The notes below the pieces were generated by a model. The model had not been told where the DNA came from, made no database searches, and worked only from the letters and a program-made list of their open reading frames with translations. DNA of 64,000 nucleotides, from NCBI RefSeq assembly GCF_049532905.1, contig NZ_CP064032.1:5518001-5582000 (forward strand), in the 5' to 3' direction. The DNA is from Dyella_B nitratireducens. GTDB taxonomy: Bacteria > Pseudomonadota > Gammaproteobacteria > Xanthomonadales > Rhodanobacteraceae. Position 1 is the first letter of the stretch, and every line of letters begins with the position of its first letter. Position numbers and translations under genes: made by a program. This document shows, one piece after another, positions 24,617-32,249 of the stretch.

Positions 24617-25114
24617 TTACTGGGCCGAGCTGGCGCTCGACGGCAGCGGGTGTTCGGCCTTGAACTGCTGCCACTGTGCCTTGCGGGCCTGTGCCGCAGC
24701 CTTGTTGCTGGTGTACTGGCTTTGCTGTGCGCTGGTCAGCACGGTGTTGTAGATCTGCGCCGTGACAGCAGCCCGGGCAGTGATGCGGGCGCTGGTGAAG
24801 TTGGCTTCCGCCTGGGCCAGGCTGGCCGCAGCGGACTGGTAGTTGGACGCGTTCGGCGACAGTGCTTCGAATGCCTCGCGCTGCTGGTGAACGGCCTGTC
24901 CCTGTGATTTCAGCGAGGCAAAGCTCTGCTGCACGATCTGCTTGATCTGGGCCTTCTGGGCATCGGTGAGGTTCAAACCGCGGAGGGCCATTTCGGCACC
25001 GCCGTGATGGCCGTGCATGCCAGGACCGAAACCAGGACCGCCCTGGGCGAAGGCCAGCGCGGACACGCCGATCGCTGCCGAGAGAATGAGAGATAGGGTG
25101 ATCGACTTACGCAT
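24617..25114 (-). CDS. Spy/CpxP-family periplasmic chaperone
   Basis: A 165-residue periplasmic protein: signal peptide ending AFAQG, a His/Gly-rich segment (GMHGHHGG), then a helical body with the LTXXQ-type motif NLTDAQKAQIKQIVQQ (about residue 50) and a second, weaker copy near ITARAAVTAQIYNTVLTSAQ. Spy and CpxP bind misfolded proteins, and CpxP also damps the Cpx sensor. ATG 25114 has AGGAG upstream. It is divergent from cpxR-cpxA homologues with a CpxR box between, which supports the Cpx regulon assignment. Confidence 0.85.
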   Translation of the reverse strand: MRKSITLSLILSAAIGVSALAFAQGGPGFGPGMHGHHGGAEMALRGLNLTDAQKAQIKQIVQQSFASLKSQGQAVHQQREAFEALSPNASNYQSAAASLAQAEANFTSARITARAAVTAQIYNTVLTSAQQSQYTSNKAAAQARKAQWQQFKAEHPLPSSASSAQ

Positions 25115-25192
25115 GGTGCAACTCCTGCTTGGGTGGAGGATTTTGTTGTGACTATTGGAAAGCAGGGGCAGGTTTAAGATCTTTGCTGCGTT

Positions 25193-25207
25193 GTAAAGAA
25201 GGGTAAA
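25193..25207 (+). promoter_or_regulatory. CpxR box
   Basis: GTAAA-GAAGG-GTAAA: two perfect direct GTAAA half-sites with the exact five-base spacer of the CpxR consensus. It lies in the 171-base divergent spacer, 79 bases from both the Spy-like start and the cpxR start, so it could serve both. Confidence 0.78.
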
Positions 25208-25285
25208 GTCAGCCCAGCGCAAGCGACAGGCGGCGGCTCGCAGTTGTCATGCGATAGTAAGTAGGTTCTGTCGACGGTTTGGATA

Positions 25286-25981
25286 ATGTCCCGAATATTG
25301 ATTGGCGATGACGATCGCGAGCTGTGTTCGCTGCTCGCCGAATACCTGCGGCGCGAAGGCCTGCAGGTGGAAGTGGTGCACGATGGCGAAGGAGTGCTGG
25401 CGCGTCTGCGCGATCCGGCTTTGCGCCCGGATCTCTTGATTCTCGATGTCATGATGCCTGGCCGCAGCGGCCTGGATACCTTGCGCGACTTGCGTGCGCA
25501 GTATCGCCTGCCGGTAATCATGTTGTCCGGACGTGGCGAGCCGGTGGATCGCGTGGTCGGTCTGGAACTGGGCGCGGACGATTATCTTTCCAAGCCATGC
25601 CTGCCGCGCGAACTGTTGGCACGCGTGCGCGCCCAATTGCGCCGTCACACGGTGGAAAGCGTAGGCGAGCTCACTGCCGGTGTATTGCGCTTGCACCCTG
25701 GTGAACGGCGTGCATTTGCCGGCGAACAGGAACTCAACCTCACGGGTGCTGAATTCGCGCTGCTGTTGTTGCTGGTGCAACGTGCCGGTGAAGTGATCGA
25801 TAAGACCTCGCTGACACGCGTGGCATTGGGGCGTGAGCTGGAGCGCTTCGACCGCAGCATTGACGTGCACGTCAGCCGGCTTCGCCACAAGCTGGCGGAA
25901 GCGTCGGGGCAGGCGCCACGCATTGATTCCGTGCGCGGCGCCGGTTACGTGTTGGTACCCAATAGCGCGGCGCCGGCATGA
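25286..25981 (+). CDS. cpxR: OmpR-family response regulator, CpxR type
   Basis: A 231-residue regulator: acidic residues GDDD, phosphoacceptor Asp54 in LILDVMMPGRSG, conserved Ser in MLSGRGE and Lys in LSKPC; winged helix from about residue 130 (RAFAGEQELNLTGAEFALLL ... DVHVSRLRHKLAE, VRGAGYVL). The LTGAEFALLL text and the partner kinase resemble CpxR/RstA. With a perfect CpxR box upstream and a Spy-like gene divergent, an envelope-stress role is well supported. It overlaps the kinase gene by four bases (ATGA). Confidence 0.85.
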   Translation: MSRILIGDDDRELCSLLAEYLRREGLQVEVVHDGEGVLARLRDPALRPDLLILDVMMPGRSGLDTLRDLRAQYRLPVIMLSGRGEPVDRVVGLELGADDYLSKPCLPRELLARVRAQLRRHTVESVGELTAGVLRLHPGERRAFAGEQELNLTGAEFALLLLLVQRAGEVIDKTSLTRVALGRELERFDRSIDVHVSRLRHKLAEASGQAPRIDSVRGAGYVLVPNSAAPA

Positions 25982-27360
25982 GTTCCTTCAAAAGCCCTTT
26001 TAGCAGCCCACTGTTCTGGCGCCTGCTCATTTCCGTCTGCATCGCCAATGTATTGGTGCTGATGCTCGGCGGCTTGCTGACGCGCAGCTTCATTACCTTT
26101 TCGATGCAACAGGACTTCGATTGGCCAGCCTTGGCGCAGGCCGCCGAACAGGCCTATGAAAAGGGAGGGCCTGGTGGACTGAACGACTGGGTAAGGCAGC
26201 AACGCGAACAAGGTGTGGATGCCACGCTCTATGAAAAAGGAGTCCCCCTGCGCGACATACGTCTGCCGCCATCGATACGCGATGTGCTGCCGGATTGGCT
26301 GGCATCTGGCAACGACATCGCGTTGCATCCGTGGCCCGGCTTCTACGTCGCCGTACAGAACGTGACAGGTACGGACGGGCGTGTGCGGCAACTTGTGGCG
26401 GTAAGCAGTTCGCGTTCGCGCATTCCTCCACGGACACGTGGAAAGATTTTGCTTGGCGTGCAGTTGGGGCTTTCGCTATTGATGATCGCCGCCATCGGCT
26501 GGTGGGTGGCGCGCAGCGTATCCCGGCCGGTGGAAGCGATGCGCGAAGCCACCCACAAAATGGCCACGGGCGAATTTACGACGCGCGTGGATCGGCGTTG
26601 GAGCAACAAACATGACGAGCTCGGTCAGCTCGCGCGTGATTTCAACGGCATGGCCGAGCGCATCGAACATCTGGTGGCGCACGATCGTGGTGTACTGCAG
26701 GATCTCTCGCACGAATTACGCTCACCGCTCGCGCGATTGCATCTGATTCTTGATCTGGCTCAGCACAGTGTGAGTCCGGAAGAGGCTGCTGCGCATTTCG
26801 AGCGCGCTGAGCATGAAATCTCCCGCATGGACCGCATGACCGCGGAGATGCTGGCGCTATCGCGTCTGGAAGGCGGCTTGCCCGGAATGGTGCGCGAATC
26901 GGTCGATCTGGTTGCGCTGACCAGAGATCGCGTTGCTGCTACGCGCATCGATGCCGAAGCACGCGGTATTGCTTTGCAGATGACGGATGATGGGCCGGCC
27001 ACCGTGCAGGGCAGCAGCATTCTGCTTGAGCGCGCACTGGACAACGTGATCGCCAATGCCATCAAGTTCAGTCCGTCCGGTGGTGTCGTGCAGATCGTGC
27101 TAGGACATCGTGAGTCATTCGCCGAACTGCGTGTTAGCGATAACGGGCCTGGTGTGCCGGAGGAAGAGTTGCACCTCATGTTCCGGCCCTTTTTCCGCGG
27201 CACCAATGCTGCGCAAGCCAGCGGCCACGGGCTGGGGCTGGCGATCGTGCAGCGAGTGATGCAGGCCCATGGCGGGGAAGTGACGGCGGGAAACCTGGGT
27301 GATGGCGGCCTGGAAGTCATCATGCGCCTGCCGTTGCAGATGACGGCGGAAATCGCTTGA
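25978..27360 (+). CDS. cpxA: Sensor histidine kinase, CpxA type
   Basis: A 460-residue kinase: helix 1 (about residues 12-35), periplasmic sensor (about 36-155), helix 2 (about 158-178), HAMP, dimerisation domain with His245 in DLSHELRSPLARLHLILD (the CpxA/RstB type of H-box), and ATPase domain with N-box NVIANAIKFS, G1 VSDNGPGVPEE and G2 GHGLGLAIVQR. The signal is probably envelope stress. Start ATG overlaps the cpxR stop. Confidence 0.86.
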   Translation: MSSFKSPFSSPLFWRLLISVCIANVLVLMLGGLLTRSFITFSMQQDFDWPALAQAAEQAYEKGGPGGLNDWVRQQREQGVDATLYEKGVPLRDIRLPPSIRDVLPDWLASGNDIALHPWPGFYVAVQNVTGTDGRVRQLVAVSSSRSRIPPRTRGKILLGVQLGLSLLMIAAIGWWVARSVSRPVEAMREATHKMATGEFTTRVDRRWSNKHDELGQLARDFNGMAERIEHLVAHDRGVLQDLSHELRSPLARLHLILDLAQHSVSPEEAAAHFERAEHEISRMDRMTAEMLALSRLEGGLPGMVRESVDLVALTRDRVAATRIDAEARGIALQMTDDGPATVQGSSILLERALDNVIANAIKFSPSGGVVQIVLGHRESFAELRVSDNGPGVPEEELHLMFRPFFRGTNAAQASGHGLGLAIVQRVMQAHGGEVTAGNLGDGGLEVIMRLPLQMTAEIA

Positions 27361-27560
27361 TGGGAAGCTTCAGGTGGAAGCGTATGCCGTTTTCACGCAG
27401 CACGCCTGCCAGCATGTTTTTCAATCCAGCCGCTGCCAAACTACACGGCGATAAAGATACGAGTTTCTTGTAGGGATAGCAGTACGACACATACGGCAAT
27501 CACCGAGCTTTATATCGGAACAAGTTGGCTCACTTATCCGCTACGCCCACCGCACAATCG

Positions 27561-27574
27561 AACCTTCGAAGGTT
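27561..27574. promoter_or_regulatory. Perfect 14-base palindrome before the fae-like operon
   Basis: AACCTTCGAAGGTT, fully symmetric, 19-32 bases before the fae-like ATG. It is too compact for a good hairpin loop and looks like an operator for a dimeric regulator. The AAGG inside might also act as a ribosome site for GTG 27581. Confidence 0.5.
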
Positions 27575-27592
27575 TTTGGGGTGACGGAAGAC

Positions 27593-28114
27593 ATGAGCGC
27601 AACGGATAGCAAGCTGCTTTACATTGGTGAAGGATTCGAAGGACCCGGCGTCAACCTCGCGCACATCAACGTGCTGGTCGGTCCTCGCCATGGCCCTGCA
27701 GGGCAGGCATTCGCCACCGCACTGGCCACACCTTCTGCAGGGCATGCGCCGTTCGTGATCATTGCCCGCCCGGGCGTGCCCACCAAACCGCTGACGCTGT
27801 ACGTCAACAAGGCGCAGATCGCCAATGAATTCCACGGCAACGCTACGTGGGGTGCCTCGCAGGCTGGCATCGCCAAGGCCGTTGCGGAGTCGCTGGAAGA
27901 GGGTGTGCTGCCGCCGGAGGCGAACAACGATTGGGTCATCGTGTCGGCCAATTGGGTGAATCCTGCTTGCGACGATCTCGACGCTGTCTACGAGAACAAC
28001 TACCGCGCCTGCAAGAACGCCATCCGCGCCGCGATGCTCGGCCTGCCGGATCGCAGGGATGTGTTCGCTGCGGCTGCCAACGTCAGCAATCCGTTCTACA
28101 CCCCCAAGGCTTGA
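27593..28114 (+). CDS. fae: Formaldehyde-activating enzyme (Fae) homologue
   Basis: A 173-residue protein of the Fae family, which condenses formaldehyde with tetrahydromethanopterin in methylotrophs. Family marks: IGEGFEGPGVNLAHINVLVG with the catalytic His (His24), GVPTKPLTLYVNKAQI, WGASQAGIAKAVAESLEEGV and NNYRACKNAIRAA. The conserved His is kept, so activity is plausible. No other tetrahydromethanopterin gene lies in the window; Fae paralogues in other bacteria are of unclear function. It leads an operon with an aldo/keto reductase, an aldehyde dehydrogenase and an MFS transporter. ATG 27593 is chosen; GTG 27581 (four codons upstream) is possible. Confidence 0.85.
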   Translation: MSATDSKLLYIGEGFEGPGVNLAHINVLVGPRHGPAGQAFATALATPSAGHAPFVIIARPGVPTKPLTLYVNKAQIANEFHGNATWGASQAGIAKAVAESLEEGVLPPEANNDWVIVSANWVNPACDDLDAVYENNYRACKNAIRAAMLGLPDRRDVFAAAANVSNPFYTPKA

Positions 28115-28133
28115 GGGACAGCAGGAGCCGCAC

Positions 28134-29171
28134 ATGGAATACGTACGTCTCGGCCGATCCGGCCTTGAGGTGTCACGGCTTTGCCTCGGCACCATGAACA
28201 TGGGTACACCGCAGTGGAAACCGTGGATTTTTGACGAAGCGCAGAGCGAGCCGATCGTGCGGCACGCGCTCGAGGCCGGTGTCAATTTCATTGATCTGGC
28301 GGATTTCTATTCCACCGGCGTGGGTGAGGAAGTGGTCGGCCGCATTCTCAAGCGCCTGGTGCGGCGCGAGGAAGTCGTGATCACCACCAAGGTGGGCTAC
28401 GACATGGGCAGCTATCCCAACGCGGGTGGCCATTCGCGCAAGCACGTCATGGATGGCATCGACGGTTCGCTCACCCGTTTGCGCATGGATTACGTCGACA
28501 TCTACATGCTGCATTACTTCGACGTGAATACGCCTGTGGAAGAAACCATGGGTACGTTGAACGACATCGTCCGCAGTGGCAAGGCACGCTACGTCGGTGT
28601 GTCCACCATGTACACCTGGCAGCTCGCCAAGATCATCCAGGCGTGTGAACGGCATGGCTGGGACAAGCCCATCAACATGCAATTGCAGCTCAATCTTGCC
28701 TATCGCGAGGAAGAGCGCGAGATGATTCCTTACTGCGCCGACCAGGGCATCGGCGTGTCGGTGTTCAGCCCGCTGGCACGCGGCCTGCTTACAGGCGATG
28801 TGAAATCCACTCGAAACAAGACGGATTTCTTCACCGCGCAAATGTACGGTGATGACGCCTCTCAGGCGGTTGCTGCATCGGCTGCACGTGTAGCCGAGCG
28901 TCACGGCGTGTCGGCTGCGCAGATTGCTCAGGCTTGGGTGCTGGCGCGGCCGCATGTCACCAGCATGCTGGTGGGTGCGGATTCTCCCACTCAGTTCGAC
29001 AGTGCAATGGCTGCGCTCAACATGAAGCTGGACGAAGACGATCTGTTCGAACTGGAACGCAACTACACGCCGTGTGATCTGATTAACGATTACACCGCAG
29101 GTCGCCGCATCGCGCGTGAGCCGCGTCCGGCACAGGGATGGTTTGCAAATGACAAGGAGAAAACAGCATGA
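28134..29171 (+). CDS. Aldo/keto reductase
   Basis: A 345-residue NADPH-dependent oxidoreductase with a TIM barrel. Start text MEYVRLGRSGLEVSRLCLGT is typical; the catalytic tetrad can be read as Asp and Tyr in FIDLADFYSTG, Lys in ITTKVGY, and His in IYMLHYFD; NADP binding by SPLARGLLTG and VGADSPTQF. The closest look is AKR families 9/11 (YajO/YdjG-like). Substrate is unknown; neighbours suggest an aldehyde linked to formaldehyde or one-carbon chemistry. AGGAG precedes the ATG. It starts 20 bases after fae and overlaps the next gene by four bases. Confidence 0.88.
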   Translation: MEYVRLGRSGLEVSRLCLGTMNMGTPQWKPWIFDEAQSEPIVRHALEAGVNFIDLADFYSTGVGEEVVGRILKRLVRREEVVITTKVGYDMGSYPNAGGHSRKHVMDGIDGSLTRLRMDYVDIYMLHYFDVNTPVEETMGTLNDIVRSGKARYVGVSTMYTWQLAKIIQACERHGWDKPINMQLQLNLAYREEEREMIPYCADQGIGVSVFSPLARGLLTGDVKSTRNKTDFFTAQMYGDDASQAVAASAARVAERHGVSAAQIAQAWVLARPHVTSMLVGADSPTQFDSAMAALNMKLDEDDLFELERNYTPCDLINDYTAGRRIAREPRPAQGWFANDKEKTA

Positions 29172-30631
29172 ACGACGGCGATCGGAGCATTGAGACCAGC
29201 CTTCTGCGCAATGGCCATTACATCGATGGCCATTGGCGCGGCAGTTCGGAAACCTATCCCGTCTATAACCCGGCGACTGGTTCCGTCGTTGCCGAGGTAG
29301 CCAAAGGTGGTCGCGCCGAGGCACAAGAAGCCGTGGATGCCGCCGCCAAAGCGTTTCCCGCCTGGCGTGCGCTGACTGCGAAAGAACGAAGCAGCAGGAT
29401 GCGCCGTTGGGGCGAGTTGATGTTGGTGCATCGCGAAGCCTTGGCTGAGTTGTTGTCGCGCGAACAAGGCAAGCCTCTGGCCGAGGCTCGCGGCGAAGTT
29501 GCGTATGCGGCGAGCTTCCTCGAGTGGTTCGCTGAAGAGGCCAAACGCGCTTATGGCGACGTCATTCCCAGTCCGTCACCACACGCGAAGATTCTGGTCG
29601 TACGTGAGCCGATTGGCGTCGTCGCCGCCATCACGCCATGGAACTTTCCGCTCGCCATGATCACCCGCAAAGCGGCGCCTGCGTTGGCTGCCGGTTGCAC
29701 CATGGTGCTCAAGCCTTCGGAGGAAACGCCGCTGTCCGCCTTCGCACTGGCCGTGCTGGCTGAACTCGCCGAGATTCCTGCGGGTGTGTTCAACATTGTT
29801 TCCGGTGATGCCATAGCCATCGGTACTGTGCTTACGGGTTCCAGCATCGTGCGCAAGCTTTCGTTTACGGGTTCCACCCGTACCGGGAAGCTGCTGGCGC
29901 GTCAGTGCTCGGATACGCTCAAGAAGCTTTCGCTCGAATTGGGTGGCAACGCACCCTTCATCGTGTTTGATGATGCCGATATCGATGCAGCGGTGCGCGG
30001 TGCGATCGCGTCCAAATTCCGCAATACAGGACAGACCTGTGTCTGCGTGAACCGCTTCTATGTGCAAAACGGCATTTATAAAGCTTTTACCCAGGCACTG
30101 GTGGATGCTGTAAGTAGGCTGCGCGTCGGCGATGCACTCGCCGGCGACTTCGAGCAAGGCCCGTTGATCAACCGGGCTGCGTTGATCAAAGTGCAGGAGC
30201 ATGTGGCGGATGCCGTGGTCAAAGGAGCGCGTGTTCTTATGGGCGGTAAGCCGCATGCGTTGGGTGGCACGTTCTTCGAACCGACCGTGCTAGTGGATGC
30301 CACGCACGGCATGCTGATCGCTCAGGAAGAAACCTTCGGCCCGGTCGCCGCCTGTTTCCGTTTCGACTCCGAGGAAGAAGTCGTGACCGCAGCCAACGGT
30401 ACGCCTTATGGCCTGGCTGCTTATTTTTACACGCGTGATATCGCCCGCAGCTGGCGCGTGGCCGGCGCGCTGGAAAGCGGCATGGTGGGCATCAACGAGG
30501 GGATCATTTCCACCGAAGTGGCCCCGTTCGGGGGCGTAAAGGAATCCGGCCTTGGCCGTGAGGGCTCCAAATACGGTATCGACGAGTACATGGAGCTGAA
30601 GTACCTCATGTTAGGTGGTCTAGACGGTTAA
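29168..30631 (+). CDS. NAD(P)-dependent aldehyde dehydrogenase, succinate-semialdehyde type
   Basis: A 487-residue ALDH. Catalytic Cys291 in NTGQTCVCVNRF and general base Glu257 in LELGGNAPFIVFDDAD; Asn in ITPWNFPLAMITRK; cofactor loop FTGSTRTGKLL. The text matches the GabD/SSADH class (KEPIG- and GGVKESGLGREGSKYGIDEY-like segments), which oxidises succinate semialdehyde and related aldehydes to acids. In this operon it may act on the product of the aldo/keto reductase or clear a toxic aldehyde; that is inference. Its start overlaps the preceding stop (ATGA). Confidence 0.88.
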   Translation: MNDGDRSIETSLLRNGHYIDGHWRGSSETYPVYNPATGSVVAEVAKGGRAEAQEAVDAAAKAFPAWRALTAKERSSRMRRWGELMLVHREALAELLSREQGKPLAEARGEVAYAASFLEWFAEEAKRAYGDVIPSPSPHAKILVVREPIGVVAAITPWNFPLAMITRKAAPALAAGCTMVLKPSEETPLSAFALAVLAELAEIPAGVFNIVSGDAIAIGTVLTGSSIVRKLSFTGSTRTGKLLARQCSDTLKKLSLELGGNAPFIVFDDADIDAAVRGAIASKFRNTGQTCVCVNRFYVQNGIYKAFTQALVDAVSRLRVGDALAGDFEQGPLINRAALIKVQEHVADAVVKGARVLMGGKPHALGGTFFEPTVLVDATHGMLIAQEETFGPVAACFRFDSEEEVVTAANGTPYGLAAYFYTRDIARSWRVAGALESGMVGINEGIISTEVAPFGGVKESGLGREGSKYGIDEYMELKYLMLGGLDG

Positions 30632-30703
30632 AGAGAAAACGAGGCACACCAACGGCGTATGCAACGGGGGCGCAGCCCGCGCCCCGCAATGGAAGGAGGA
30701 GCC

Positions 30704-32107
30704 ATGGGTAGCGGAGATGGACAGACACTGGTTGCGAAGGCACCAGCCGGCTACGGGGAAGGCGCCAGACAGAGAGCTGGAAAGATTCTGCTGGATGACG
30801 TGCCGCTCAACTTCTTCCATTGCAAGATCGCCGCGCTTACTTTCGGTGCGCACCTTACGGAAGGCTACGCGATCGGCACCATTGCCTATGCTTTGACGCC
30901 TTTCGTGGATCAGATACCAGGCGTGCAGGCGGAACACCGCGCGTTATGGGAAGGCCTGATCGGCAGCTCCACACTCCTAGGCATCTTTCTCGGCAGCCTT
31001 CTGTTCGGCTGGCTATCCGATCGGGTAGGCAGGCAAAAGATCTTCCTGCTCAGCTTCGTGATCATCACCGCCGCGGCCTTCGCGCAATTCTATGTCGACA
31101 CGCCGCTGATGCTGTGCCTGCTACGCGCCTTGCTGGGCTTGGGTATGGGTGGGGATTTTGCGGTGGGGCACGCCATGCTTGCCGAGTTCTCGCCGCGCAA
31201 ACATCGCGGCATGTTACTTGGCTCATTCAGTGTCATATGGACCGTTGGTTACGTGGTGGCCAACCTGATTGGCATGCATTTCGTGCAGCACTCGACCGAT
31301 CCCGATGCGTGGCGCTGGCTGCTAGCCTCGAGCGGTGTACCTGCGTTGATCGTGCTGATCTTGCGCATGGGTACGCCGGAATCACCGCGTTGGCTGTTCA
31401 ACAAGGGGCGCCAAGCCGAAGCGGATGCCGTGGTAAAGAAGCATTTCGGCCCAGAGGTGGTGCTGGATATCAGTGCACGCGACGATGACCACGTTTCGGG
31501 CGGTTTCGCACGTCTGTTCCAACGCGACATGATTCGCCGAACAGCATTCAATTGCATCTTCTTCGTGTGTTTGGTGATTCCGTATTTTGCGATTTACACC
31601 TTTTTACCGAGCATCCTGCAGATCATTCACCTACCGGACGACAGTGGCGCGGACCTTCTACTGAACGGCCTGTTGGTAGCGGGGGCAGTGGCGGGCATCT
31701 GGTTGACGGTCAAGCTGCAGCGACGCACGTTTTTGATCAGTTCTTTCGCTATCACTGCGGCGTCATTGGCGTTGCTGAGCCTACTGCCCGCATCGGCATC
31801 CCTGGCCATGGTGGCGTCGTTCGCACTATTCACCGCCACGCTGTCGGCCGTGTCCAACCTGGTCGGTGTATACCCACCCGAATGCTTTCCTACGGAAGTG
31901 CGAGCCAGTGGTGTGGGGTTTGCCATCGCATGCAGCCGTCTTGGCTCAGCGGTGGGCGTCTTCCTGCTGCCGATCAGCATGAAAGTCTTCGGGCTGCAAG
32001 TATCAATGATGGCGCTGGCAGTCGTGCTGGTCGTCGGCATGGCAGTGTCGATCTTCTGGGCACCGGAAACGCGGCACTTGCGTTTGAACGATTGCGCCAA
32101 AGCCTAG
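30704..32107 (+). CDS. MFS transporter, metabolite/sugar porter type
   Basis: A 467-residue permease with 12 predicted helices. Signature loop GWLSDRVGRQKIF between helices 2 and 3, LLGLGMGGDFAVGHAMLAEFSPRKHRG in the helix 4-5 region, PESPRWLFNKGR before the central loop, and YPPECFPTEVRASGVGFA, all typical of the sugar/metabolite porter branch. The substrate is unknown, presumably the compound handled by the upstream enzymes. A very strong ribosome site AAGGAGGAG sets ATG 30704. It ends the operon, before a bidirectional terminator. Confidence 0.86.
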   Translation: MGSGDGQTLVAKAPAGYGEGARQRAGKILLDDVPLNFFHCKIAALTFGAHLTEGYAIGTIAYALTPFVDQIPGVQAEHRALWEGLIGSSTLLGIFLGSLLFGWLSDRVGRQKIFLLSFVIITAAAFAQFYVDTPLMLCLLRALLGLGMGGDFAVGHAMLAEFSPRKHRGMLLGSFSVIWTVGYVVANLIGMHFVQHSTDPDAWRWLLASSGVPALIVLILRMGTPESPRWLFNKGRQAEADAVVKKHFGPEVVLDISARDDDHVSGGFARLFQRDMIRRTAFNCIFFVCLVIPYFAIYTFLPSILQIIHLPDDSGADLLLNGLLVAGAVAGIWLTVKLQRRTFLISSFAITAASLALLSLLPASASLAMVASFALFTATLSAVSNLVGVYPPECFPTEVRASGVGFAIACSRLGSAVGVFLLPISMKVFGLQVSMMALAVVLVVGMAVSIFWAPETRHLRLNDCAKA

Positions 32108-32202
32108 TTTTACCTTGTCGCTCTATGCGCTGCCCTGTTGCGACTGCCAAAACGGTCAACAGGCTTAATTTCTGCAACAAACCTGACGACTATGGAAGTC
32201 AC

Positions 32203-32232
32203 AAAAAAGCGCCCATTGCGGGCGCTTTTTTT
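32203..32232. terminator. Bidirectional terminator
   Basis: AAAAAA-GCGCCC-ATTGC-GGGCGC-TTTTTTT: T tracts on both strands around a 6-bp GC stem. It serves the MFS gene (plus) and the E2 gene (minus). Confidence 0.88.
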
Positions 32233-32249
32233 GTGGTCTGATAGATCGA

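Noticed and set aside
27561..27580. AACCTTCGAAGGTTTTT as an intrinsic terminator
   Set aside because: The symmetric core leaves no adequate loop beyond TCGA with five weak pairs, and it lies immediately before a translation start, so an operator is the better reading.
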